From contig JAEYWX010000010.1 in the NCBI GenBank assembly GCA_023428755.1, positions 62,001 to 126,000 on the forward strand: a DNA stretch of 64,000 nt. Reading direction: 5' to 3'. Shown piece by piece: positions 35,742-43,253 of this stretch (positions within the stretch are counted from its first letter, which is position 1; each line of letters starts with the position of its first letter). This DNA is from Bacteroidota bacterium (GTDB lineage: Bacteria; Bacteroidota; Bacteroidia; Chitinophagales; Chitinophagaceae). A program made the translations under genes and the position numbers. Under the pieces are notes generated by a model. It saw only the letters and a program-made list of their open reading frames with translations. It was not told where the DNA came from and did not search any database.

Positions 35742-36992
35742 ATGAACCGGCAAGAAAAAGCAACCCCTAAGCAAATGAAGTTCAGAAAAATAGTGAATGA
35801 TCCGGTGCATGGTTTTATCACCTTTGATGATGAGTTGATCTACCGGGTTTTATCGCATCCTTTTTACCAGCGTTTACGCCGCATACACCAAATGGCATTG
35901 GCACACCTGGTGTACCCAGGTGCTGTTCATTCCCGCCTGCATCACAGCATGGGTGCTTATCATTTAATGTGCCTGGCACTGACTGAATTAAAAAGCAAAG
36001 CGGTTGACATCAGCAAAGAAGAAGAACAGGCAGCCAAACTGGCAATATTGCTCCACGATGTAGGACATGGTCCTTTCAGTCATGCACTGGAACATGTGTT
36101 GATTGAAGATGTACATCACGAAGAAATATCACTCCTCATTTTTGAACATCTCAACAAAGAATTCAATGGTGCTTTTGACATGGCCATCTCCATTTTCAAA
36201 GGCACGTACCCCAAACTGTTTTTACACCAGCTCATCAGCAGCCAGCTGGATGTGGACCGGATGGACTACTTGACACGTGACAGTTTTTACAGCGGGGTAA
36301 GCGAAGGTGTAATTGGGTACGACCGTATTATTAAAATGATGGTGGTACACAACAATGAATTGATGGTGGAAGAAAAAGCCGTGTACAGTATCGAAAAATT
36401 CCTGGTGGCCCGTCGCCTCATGTACTGGCAGGCGTACCTGCATAAAACGGTGCTCAGTGCTGAAAATATGCTGGTGAAAATTTTAGAACGGGCACGGGTA
36501 GTGGCCAAGAACGAAACCGGTCATTTTTCATCGAACCCAATTCTGGATGAATTTTTGCGTACAACCCAATCGGCATCATTTATTAAAAACAACCTGGCCA
36601 AGTTTTGTGAACTGGACGATTATGATGTGCTGGCTTCCATCAAAAAATGGATGCACCACCCGGATAAAGTATTGAGCACCCTCAGCCAATGGTTATTAAA
36701 CCGCAACATGCTGAAAACAAAACTGCAGATGCAACCGTTTAATGAAAAAGAAATTGAAGCAGTGCAGCGGAAAGCAAAAGAACAACTGTCATTAACTGAC
36801 GAAGAGGTACCATACTTTGTGTTCAATGGCATTGCCGAAAACAGAATGTACAATCCCGGCAACGAGCTCATCAACATTTTATACAAAGATGGAACCGTGA
36901 AAGATATTTCGGAGGTTGAATATGGATTGATCCATAAAGCCATTCATAGCCCGGTTCGGAAATTTTACCTTTGCCGGCCACCGTTTGCATAA
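35742..36992 (+). CDS. HD-superfamily phosphohydrolase (dGTPase-like)
   Basis: The 416-residue protein has the opening NDPVHGFITFDDELIYRVL and the HD metal site: RLHHSMGAYHL, ILLHDVGHGPFSHALEH (HD pair) and SQLDVDRMDYLTRD (final Asp). It resembles B. subtilis YwfO-type HD enzymes, which hydrolyse nucleoside triphosphates. The substrate is not assigned. The ATG at 35775 (MKFRKIV) is an alternative start. A TACCTTTG box within its last codons (36966-36973) may serve the lpx genes downstream. Confidence 0.88.
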   Translation: MNRQEKATPKQMKFRKIVNDPVHGFITFDDELIYRVLSHPFYQRLRRIHQMALAHLVYPGAVHSRLHHSMGAYHLMCLALTELKSKAVDISKEEEQAAKLAILLHDVGHGPFSHALEHVLIEDVHHEEISLLIFEHLNKEFNGAFDMAISIFKGTYPKLFLHQLISSQLDVDRMDYLTRDSFYSGVSEGVIGYDRIIKMMVVHNNELMVEEKAVYSIEKFLVARRLMYWQAYLHKTVLSAENMLVKILERARVVAKNETGHFSSNPILDEFLRTTQSASFIKNNLAKFCELDDYDVLASIKKWMHHPDKVLSTLSQWLLNRNMLKTKLQMQPFNEKEIEAVQRKAKEQLSLTDEEVPYFVFNGIAENRMYNPGNELINILYKDGTVKDISEVEYGLIHKAIHSPVRKFYLCRPPFA

Positions 36993-37041
36993 AAAGCTGA
37001 GAATTGCTATCATAAAGATTGTTTTGGAACGTTTTTGAAAG

Positions 37042-37049
37042 TAACTTTA
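37042..37049 (+). promoter_or_regulatory. Possible -7 box of lpxD
   Basis: TAACTTTA fits TAnnTTTR, with TTTTG at 37022-37026 upstream, 19 bases before the ATG. The TACCTTTG at 36966 is an alternative. Confidence 0.45.
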
Positions 37050-37068
37050 AAATATTAAGACAGGATAC

Positions 37069-38121
37069 ATGGAGTTTTCCGCCTCGCAAATTGCACTCAT
37101 CATTAATGGTTCGATAGAAGGTAACCCCAACGCAACAGTTCGTTCTTTCAGCAAAATTGAAGAAGCGGTTGACGGCCAGCTCGCCTTTTTAGCCAATCCC
37201 AAGTACGAAGATTATTTATACAGCACCGGTGCTTCCATCATTATCATTAACCAATCGCTGGAATTGCGGGAGCCGGTAAAAGCGGCACTCATTCGTGTGC
37301 CCGATGCATACAGTGCGTTTGCCACTTTGCTGCAAGCCTACGAAAAGATCATGGAACAAAAGATGGTGGGCATCCAGGAGCCATCATTCGTGGCAAAATC
37401 AGCCATTATTGAAGAGGGCGTTTTTGTTGGTGCATTCAGTTATGTGGGCGAAAATGTAAAGCTGGGTAAAAACGTAAAAGTGCATCCGCATTGCTTTTTG
37501 GGCAATAATGTAGTGATTGGTGATAACAGCGTGTTGCACGCCGGGGTAAAAATTTATCATGATTGTGTGGTGGGGCAAAAAGTGATCATTCATGCCGGAA
37601 CGGTTTTGGGTGGCGATGGATTTGGATTTGCACCACAGGCAGATGGAACTTACAAGAAAGTACCGCAAATCGGAAATGTACTGGTGGAAGATGAAGTGGA
37701 GATCGGCGCTAATTGCACCATTGACCGTGCTACGATGGGTTCCACCATCATTCACAAAGGTGCTAAACTCGATAATCTCATCCAGATCGCACATAATGTA
37801 GAAATTGGAACATACACTGTTATTGCAGCACAAACCGGTGTAAGCGGCAGTACCAAAATCGGCAACCGTGTAATGATCGGCGGACAGGCAGGCATTGTAG
37901 GCCATATTACCATCGCCGATGGCAGCCGCATTAATGCCCAAAGCGGCGTAAGCAAATCCATGAAAGTGCCCAACAGTGTGGTAACGGGTTCACCGGCCTT
38001 TGATTATACAAGCACACTGCGCAGCCAGGCCATCTTCCGTAACCTCCCCGACCTGGAGAAACGCATCGCCGAACTGGAACAACTCATCAAACAATTAGTA
38101 GCTGAAAAAGAAAGTATTTAA
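37069..38121 (+). CDS. lpxD: UDP-3-O-(3-hydroxyacyl)glucosamine N-acyltransferase
   Basis: The 350-residue enzyme adds the second acyl chain to UDP-GlcN in lipid A synthesis. It has an N-terminal uridine-binding domain (FLANPKYEDYLYSTGAS) and a left-handed beta-helix of hexapeptide repeats (about 105-310). The catalytic-type histidine lies in IQIAHNVEIG, and GGDGFGFAP is conserved. The C-terminal helix (LPDLEKRIAELEQLIKQL) is typical. First gene of the local lpxD - lpxC/fabZ - lpxA set. Confidence 0.96.
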   Translation: MEFSASQIALIINGSIEGNPNATVRSFSKIEEAVDGQLAFLANPKYEDYLYSTGASIIIINQSLELREPVKAALIRVPDAYSAFATLLQAYEKIMEQKMVGIQEPSFVAKSAIIEEGVFVGAFSYVGENVKLGKNVKVHPHCFLGNNVVIGDNSVLHAGVKIYHDCVVGQKVIIHAGTVLGGDGFGFAPQADGTYKKVPQIGNVLVEDEVEIGANCTIDRATMGSTIIHKGAKLDNLIQIAHNVEIGTYTVIAAQTGVSGSTKIGNRVMIGGQAGIVGHITIADGSRINAQSGVSKSMKVPNSVVTGSPAFDYTSTLRSQAIFRNLPDLEKRIAELEQLIKQLVAEKESI

Positions 38122-38161
38122 CTGCCGCTACACGCTTACGAGCGTTTCACCTCTTTTTTAT

Positions 38162-38169
38162 TACTTTCG
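38162..38169 (+). promoter_or_regulatory. Possible -7 box immediately before lpxC/fabZ
   Basis: TACTTTCG ends five bases before the ATG at 38175; a transcript from here would be leaderless. Confidence 0.35.
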
Positions 38170-38174
38170 TGCCC

Positions 38175-39605
38175 ATGAATAACAGTAATGGCAGTAATGG
38201 CTCCGAACAAGCCAATCAACATACACTTGCTGAATCAATTACCATTTCCGGGGTAGGGATCCATACAGGTTCGCCCGTTACGATGATCCTTGAGCCGGCC
38301 GAACCCAATACCGGTATTGTTTTTCAACGTACCGATCTTCCTGATCAACCCACCGTAAAAGCCGATGTAGATTTTGTGGTGGAAACTAACCGCAGCACTA
38401 CCCTTTCAAACAATGGCGCTGTTGTAAATACGGTTGAGCATTTGCTGGCAGCTTTTGTTGGTTGTGAAATTGACAATGCCCTGGTAAAGATCGATGGACC
38501 TGAAGTTCCTATTCTCGATGGCAGTTCACGTCCGTTTGTGGAAGCTCTTCACAAAGCAGGCAGCAAAAAACAGGATGCCATTAAAACATGGTATACAATT
38601 GATCATAATATTTATTTTCTTGACGAAAACAAGAAAGTGGAAATGGTGGCAATGCCATCAACCGAATACCGGATCAATACGTTGATTGATTTTAATTCGC
38701 CGGTGCTGGGCACACAACATGCTCAATTGCGGAATGTAAATGAATTCAATACCGAAGTTGCCCCCTGCCGAACCTTTTCCTTTTTTCACGAACTGGAATA
38801 TCTGCTCAAAAACAATTTGATCAAAGGCGGCGATCTGAACAACGCTATTGTAGTGGTTGATAAACCCGTAAGTGATGAACAACTCGAAACCCTTTCCAAA
38901 GCATTTGGCAAGGAAAAATTTGCGATTACCAGCGAAGGCTATTTAAATAACCTTGAACTGCGTTTCCCCAACGAACCTGCACGTCATAAACTGCTCGACC
39001 TCGTTGGTGATCTTGCCTTGGTGGGTATGCCTTTCAAAGCACATATTATTGCCAACCGCCCCGGACATGCAAGCAATGTGGAGTTTGCCCGCAAGATCAA
39101 AGAACATATCAAAAAGAACCGGTTCAAAGTAAATGTTCCTGTTTATCATCCTGATAAACCACCGGTACACGATGTAACTTCTATCGAAAAAATTCTTCCG
39201 CATCGTTATCCGTTTTTATTGGTTGACAAGATCATTGAGTTAACAGACACCTATATTGTGGGCGTGAAAAACGTAACTTACAACGAGCCGTTTTTCCAAG
39301 GGCATTTTCCAGGCAACTATGTAATGCCCGGTGTGTTACAGATTGAGGCATTGGCGCAGTGCGGCGGTTTGCTGGCCATACCAAAAGATACCGAAGACAA
39401 ATACGATACATACTTTTTGAAAGTGGATAATTGTAAATTCAAACAAAAAGTAGTTCCCGGCGATACCTTACTTTTAAAAATGGAATTAAAAAACCCCATC
39501 AGAAGAGGTATTGTTGAAATGAGAGGAACCATCTTTGTGGGCAGCAAAGTGGTGTGCGAAGGCGACCTCACTGCTCAAATTGTAAAAAGAACCAAGAATG
39601 ATTAG
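38175..39605 (+). CDS. lpxC/fabZ: Bifunctional UDP-3-O-acyl-GlcNAc deacetylase / 3-hydroxyacyl-ACP dehydratase
   Basis: The 476-residue fusion, typical of Bacteroidota, has LpxC at about 15-310 with metal-site motifs VEHLLAAFVGCEIDNA and HKLLDLVGDLALVG. FabZ at about 330-476 has the active-site segment FFQGHFPGNYVMPGVLQIEALAQ split across the catalytic His and Glu. LpxC is the committed step of lipid A synthesis, and FabZ works in fatty acid synthesis and competes for the same acyl pool. A GTG two codons upstream is an alternative start. It overlaps lpxA by eight bases. Confidence 0.96.
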   Translation: MNNSNGSNGSEQANQHTLAESITISGVGIHTGSPVTMILEPAEPNTGIVFQRTDLPDQPTVKADVDFVVETNRSTTLSNNGAVVNTVEHLLAAFVGCEIDNALVKIDGPEVPILDGSSRPFVEALHKAGSKKQDAIKTWYTIDHNIYFLDENKKVEMVAMPSTEYRINTLIDFNSPVLGTQHAQLRNVNEFNTEVAPCRTFSFFHELEYLLKNNLIKGGDLNNAIVVVDKPVSDEQLETLSKAFGKEKFAITSEGYLNNLELRFPNEPARHKLLDLVGDLALVGMPFKAHIIANRPGHASNVEFARKIKEHIKKNRFKVNVPVYHPDKPPVHDVTSIEKILPHRYPFLLVDKIIELTDTYIVGVKNVTYNEPFFQGHFPGNYVMPGVLQIEALAQCGGLLAIPKDTEDKYDTYFLKVDNCKFKQKVVPGDTLLLKMELKNPIRRGIVEMRGTIFVGSKVVCEGDLTAQIVKRTKND

Positions 39606-40404
39606 TAACCTTGCGCATATACACCCTAACGCTCAGATTGGTGCCAATGTAACCATTGATCCATTTTCCGTTATTCACGATGATGTGGTAATTGGGGATG
39701 GTACACACGTAATGAGCAATGTCACTATTTTCTCTGCTTCACGCATTGGTAAGAACTGCAACATATTTCCCGGCGCTGTAATTGGTGCAGTGCCGCAGGA
39801 TTTGAAATACCGTGGCGAATATACATTGGCAGAAATTGGCGATAACACCACCATTCGTGAATGCGTAACCATTCACCGTGGTACAACCGATAAGAATACA
39901 ACCAAGGTTGGGAACAACTGCCTTATTATGGCCTATGCGCATGTGGCACACGATTGTATTGTTGGCAACAATGTAATACTTGCCAATTCGGTGCAGTTGG
40001 CCGGTCATGTTACCATTGATGACTTTGCCATTATTGGTGGTATGAGTGCAGCCCATCAATTTACACATGTTGGAAAGCATACGTATATCGCCGGAATGAG
40101 CGCTATCCGAAAAGATGTACCGCCATATGTAAAAGCTGCCCGTGAACCGTTGAGCTATGTTGGCATCAACAATGTGGGATTGAGTCGGCGGGGTTACAGC
40201 AAAGAAACCATTGAAGAGATTTTTAAGATCTATCATATTCTTTTTGTAGAAAAGCATATTGTTTCCAAAGCCGTTGAGCTGATTGAACAAATGTTGCCGG
40301 TTACTGAAACCAGGGATGAAATTCTTGGATTCATCAAGAAATCGGAGATCGGCGTTATTAAACGTAAATCACAAACAGGTGGCGATGAGGATATTGCTTT
40401 CTGA
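39598..40404 (+). CDS. lpxA: Acyl-ACP--UDP-N-acetylglucosamine O-acyltransferase
   Basis: The 268-residue hexapeptide-repeat enzyme makes the first lipid A intermediate. Conserved parts are IHPNAQIGANVTI, GAVPQDLKYRGE, IRECVTIHRGT, the catalytic-histidine AYAHVAHDC segment and GMSAAHQFTHVG. The C-terminal helical domain (GYSKETIEEIFKIYHI) is complete. Overlaps the fusion gene upstream by eight bases and the ABC ATPase downstream by 20, so the set is translated as one tight unit. Confidence 0.96.
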   Translation: MISNLAHIHPNAQIGANVTIDPFSVIHDDVVIGDGTHVMSNVTIFSASRIGKNCNIFPGAVIGAVPQDLKYRGEYTLAEIGDNTTIRECVTIHRGTTDKNTTKVGNNCLIMAYAHVAHDCIVGNNVILANSVQLAGHVTIDDFAIIGGMSAAHQFTHVGKHTYIAGMSAIRKDVPPYVKAAREPLSYVGINNVGLSRRGYSKETIEEIFKIYHILFVEKHIVSKAVELIEQMLPVTETRDEILGFIKKSEIGVIKRKSQTGGDEDIAF

Positions 40405-41005
40405 TGCCGGTAAGCGATATAACAGGGAATGGATCTTTCGTCACTTCAATCACGAATTCACTGCTGGTAATGCCTATGCTATCACGGGCAATAATGGCTC
40501 GGGTAAATCAACCTTGCTGCAGGTAATTGCAGGGGCAGTGCAACATTCAGAAGGCAGCATTGTATTTACCAATGCGGCCAACACTATCTCAACAGAAAAT
40601 CATCATCAATACATTGGCATTGCAGCTCCTTACCTGGAACTGCCGGAAGAAATGACCTTGGTGGAGTTTCTTTCGTTTCATCATTCGTTCAAACCATTTC
40701 TTTCATCATTATCTGTTGAAGGTATTGTTCATTTGCTCGGACTTGAAAAAGCAAAGGAAAAACAACTCCGCAATTTCAGCAGTGGTATGAAACAACGGGT
40801 GAAACTGGCGCAAGCCATTTTGAGTGATGTACCGGTTGTATTACTCGATGAGCCCTGTACCAACTTAGATGCAGATGGTATTTCATTGTATCACCGCCTC
40901 ATTAATGAGCATTGCAACGATCGATTGGTAATTGTAAGCAGTAACGATGAAGTAGAATACAATTTCTGCAATTACAAGATCAGCATCATGGACTATAAAC
41001 AATAA
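40385..41005 (+). CDS. ABC transporter ATP-binding protein
   Basis: From the ATG at 40385 (MRILLSDAGKRYNREWIF) the protein has 206 residues; longer upstream readings overlap lpxA and are unlikely. Walker A is GNNGSGKST, the signature is NFSSGMKQRVKLA and Walker B is VVLLDEPCTNLD. It resembles CcmA-like ATPases in size. No permease gene is adjacent, so its partner must be elsewhere. Its 20-base overlap with lpxA suggests a role in envelope or lipid transport, but this is only context. Confidence 0.85.
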   Translation: MRILLSDAGKRYNREWIFRHFNHEFTAGNAYAITGNNGSGKSTLLQVIAGAVQHSEGSIVFTNAANTISTENHHQYIGIAAPYLELPEEMTLVEFLSFHHSFKPFLSSLSVEGIVHLLGLEKAKEKQLRNFSSGMKQRVKLAQAILSDVPVVLLDEPCTNLDADGISLYHRLINEHCNDRLVIVSSNDEVEYNFCNYKISIMDYKQ

Positions 41006-41009
41006 GCAC

Positions 41010-41330
41010 ATGTACTTCCATCACCTCGATTCCATTCCAACAAAAGAATTATTTCCGGGCTATCATGGCAAGTTTGTTCATACCGGAACTTCTACCATTG
41101 CCTTCTGGAATATTGATGCCAACGCTCCTATTCCGGAACATTCACATGTTCATGAACAGATCATGCATGTAGTGGAAGGCGAATTTGAATTAACCGTTGA
41201 TGGACAAACGCAGGTATTAACTGCCGGTGCGGTAGTAACCATTCCAGGCAACATCAAACACGGCGGAAAAGCCATCAGCAATTGTAAAGTGATTGATGTA
41301 TTTATGCCGGAAAGAGAAGAGTACAAGTAG
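41010..41330 (+). CDS. Cupin-domain protein
   Basis: The 106-residue single-domain cupin has the metal-binding motif 1 (PEHSHVHEQIMHVVEGEFEL) and motif 2 (VVTIPGNIKHGGKA). Three histidines and a glutamate should hold one metal ion. Members act as small dioxygenases, isomerases or sensors, and the substrate is unknown. It starts four bases after the ABC ATPase stop and is probably the last gene of the lpx operon. Confidence 0.85.
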   Translation: MYFHHLDSIPTKELFPGYHGKFVHTGTSTIAFWNIDANAPIPEHSHVHEQIMHVVEGEFELTVDGQTQVLTAGAVVTIPGNIKHGGKAISNCKVIDVFMPEREEYK

Positions 41331-41332
41331 GA

Positions 41333-41385
41333 TTGCGAATGATTGCAATTTTCAAATCTTCAAATTCGCAAATTTTCAAATTGAG
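41333..41385. repeat. TTCAAATT word repeat between converging genes
   Basis: GCGAATGATTGCAATTTTCA, then TCTTCAAATTCGCAAATTTTCAAATT: overlapping TTCAAATT and GCAAATT words. No U-run hairpin is evident. Confidence 0.45.
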
Positions 41386-42603
41386 CTACCCCCTGCTTGC
41401 AATCAACAAATTCAGATCGGTATACTTTAAATCAAACCGCTGACTGAGATAAAAATTAGTGAGTGCTCCTTTGAAGAGATAAATTCCATTGCGGATATTG
41501 AGCTTATGCCAGAGTAATTTTTCCAAGCCACCTTCATCTGCTATTTCAAGAAGCAATGGCATCAATACATTGCTGATGGCGGTAGAAGCAGTACGTGCAA
41601 AACCGCTGGGGATATTCGGAACACAATAATGAATGACGCCATGCTTGATAAAAATGGGGCTTTCATGACTGGTTACTTCACTGGTTTCAAAACAACCACC
41701 CCGATCGATACTTACATCAACAATCACACTGCCGGGACGCATCTGCGCCACCATTTCTTCGGTAGCAACAATGGGACTTCTGGCACCACCAATGGATGAC
41801 AATGCACCCACTGCCACATCACAGGTCTTCAATTGTTTCGCCAGAATTTTTGGTTCCACAACGGATGTCCACATGCGGTGACCAATGGCCGTTTGCATCC
41901 GCTTCAACTTATAAATATTGTTATCAAACACTTTTACACTTCCACCCATCGCTAATGCAGTACGGGCTGCATATTCGCCCACTATACCGGCACCAATGAT
42001 AATTACTTTTGTTGGCGGAATACCGCTGATGCCTCCCAGCAACACACCTTTTCCGTTATTGAAACTGCTGAGATATTGTCCGGCGATCAACATCACGGCA
42101 CTACCTGCAATTTCACTCATGCTTCGCACAATGGGGTTATGCCCGGAATCATCTTTTAAATTTTCAAACGATAAAGCAGTGATCCGTTTTTCCATCATCC
42201 CCTCCAGTATCTCCGGTTTCATCACTGCAATATGAATGGGCGAAATAATGGTTTGACCGGGCTTTAGCAAGTCCAGTTCCTCTTCACAAACGGGCGCCGA
42301 CTTGATCAGTATATCGCATTGATATACTTCTTTTCGATCGTATGCGATCTTGGCACCAGCTTCACTATAATCTTTATCGGTAAAATGCGAACCTTCACCA
42401 GCAAGGTATTCGATCATTACCCGGTGGCCATTGCTCACCAGTACACTTACAGCTTCCGGTGTAAGAGCAATCCGGTTTTCCTGGAACATTTGCTCACGGG
42501 GAATACCAATGAAAAGTTGCGCCCCTTTCGGCTTTACATCTAATTTCTCTTCTAAAGTATCGTAGCTGAACGATGCACTTACAATTGGTTTCGATAAAGC
42601 CAT
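41386..42603 (-). CDS. ald: Alanine dehydrogenase
   Basis: The 405-residue enzyme reversibly oxidises L-alanine to pyruvate and ammonia with NAD. It has the N-terminal IGIPREQMFQENRIALTPEAV, the dinucleotide site IIGAGIVGEYAARTALAMG and the DVSIDRGGCFETS segment followed by HYCVPNIPSGFARTAS. The AlaDH/PNT fold is shared with transhydrogenase alpha, but the single-chain length favours alanine dehydrogenase. The N-terminus is about 25 residues longer than in the classical enzyme. Confidence 0.9.
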   Translation of the reverse strand: MALSKPIVSASFSYDTLEEKLDVKPKGAQLFIGIPREQMFQENRIALTPEAVSVLVSNGHRVMIEYLAGEGSHFTDKDYSEAGAKIAYDRKEVYQCDILIKSAPVCEEELDLLKPGQTIISPIHIAVMKPEILEGMMEKRITALSFENLKDDSGHNPIVRSMSEIAGSAVMLIAGQYLSSFNNGKGVLLGGISGIPPTKVIIIGAGIVGEYAARTALAMGGSVKVFDNNIYKLKRMQTAIGHRMWTSVVEPKILAKQLKTCDVAVGALSSIGGARSPIVATEEMVAQMRPGSVIVDVSIDRGGCFETSEVTSHESPIFIKHGVIHYCVPNIPSGFARTASTAISNVLMPLLLEIADEGGLEKLLWHKLNIRNGIYLFKGALTNFYLSQRFDLKYTDLNLLIASRG

Positions 42604-42642
42604 ACAATACTGCTGGTTGAATTTTAGAAAGAACCCAAATTA

Positions 42643-42650
42643 CAAAACTA
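42643..42650 (-). promoter_or_regulatory. -7 box of ald
   Basis: On the minus strand this reads TAGTTTTG, 39 bases before the ATG; it overlaps the stop codon of tsaE. Confidence 0.5.
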
Positions 42651-43121
42651 GTTTGGAACTTGGATAGTTAATCTTCGGCTGTTGCTGCCGGTTACTTCCA
42701 ACTGAAGATAAACGGTATCGGGTGGAAAAAGAGAGGGTGTTTTACCAGGCCATTCTACCATACAAAGTTCGCCGCTGTACAACACATCTTCTACCCCTGC
42801 CTGAATGGCTTCTTCTTCATCCTTGATCCGGTATAGATCGAGGTGATAAATAGTTTTCCCATCTTTCGCCTGGTATTGGTTGATGATGGAAAACGTGGGG
42901 CTGCCAACTGCATCTTTTACTTCCAGCACATCGCACAACGCATGAATAAACGTGGTTTTGCCGCTGCCCATTGGCGCATCAAAGGCCCATACTTTGTATT
43001 GCCGGCATTGTTCCCACACCTGCCTGGCAACTTCATGAATAGTATCTGTCGTAAACGTGTATGGCACTGTTAAAATGAATAGTGGTTGCAAAGATATTGA
43101 TTGAGGCGCTTTTACTTCCAT
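42648..43121 (-). CDS. tsaE: tRNA N6-threonylcarbamoyladenosine ATPase subunit TsaE
   Basis: From the ATG at 43121 (MEVKAPQSISLQPLF) it has 157 residues; an in-frame upstream start at 43148 would run across the copA promoter. The P-loop reads APMGSGKTTFIHALC, and the family motifs SPTFSIINQY and IYHLDLYRIKDEEE follow. TsaE hydrolyses ATP in the TsaB-TsaC-TsaD-TsaE pathway that makes t6A37 on ANN-decoding tRNAs. Confidence 0.95.
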   Translation of the reverse strand: MEVKAPQSISLQPLFILTVPYTFTTDTIHEVARQVWEQCRQYKVWAFDAPMGSGKTTFIHALCDVLEVKDAVGSPTFSIINQYQAKDGKTIYHLDLYRIKDEEEAIQAGVEDVLYSGELCMVEWPGKTPSLFPPDTVYLQLEVTGSNSRRLTIQVPN

Positions 43122-43123
43122 CG

Positions 43124-43131
43124 TAAATTTG
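43124..43131 (+). promoter_or_regulatory. -7 box of copA
   Basis: TAAATTTG followed by CAGCAGG, giving a leader of about 115 bases. The leader can fold: GATCCTG (43155) with CAGGATC (43200) around a CTGCTG/CAGGCAG stem. Confidence 0.6.
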
Positions 43132-43253
43132 CAGCAGGAAAGATGCATAAAAATGATCCTGTTATGCTGCTGCTGTTCTGCAGGCAGCTTTCATCAAACC
43201 AGGATCGCTTTTTACGGCTCATAGAATTGGTGAAACGAGAAAAAAAGAATGAC

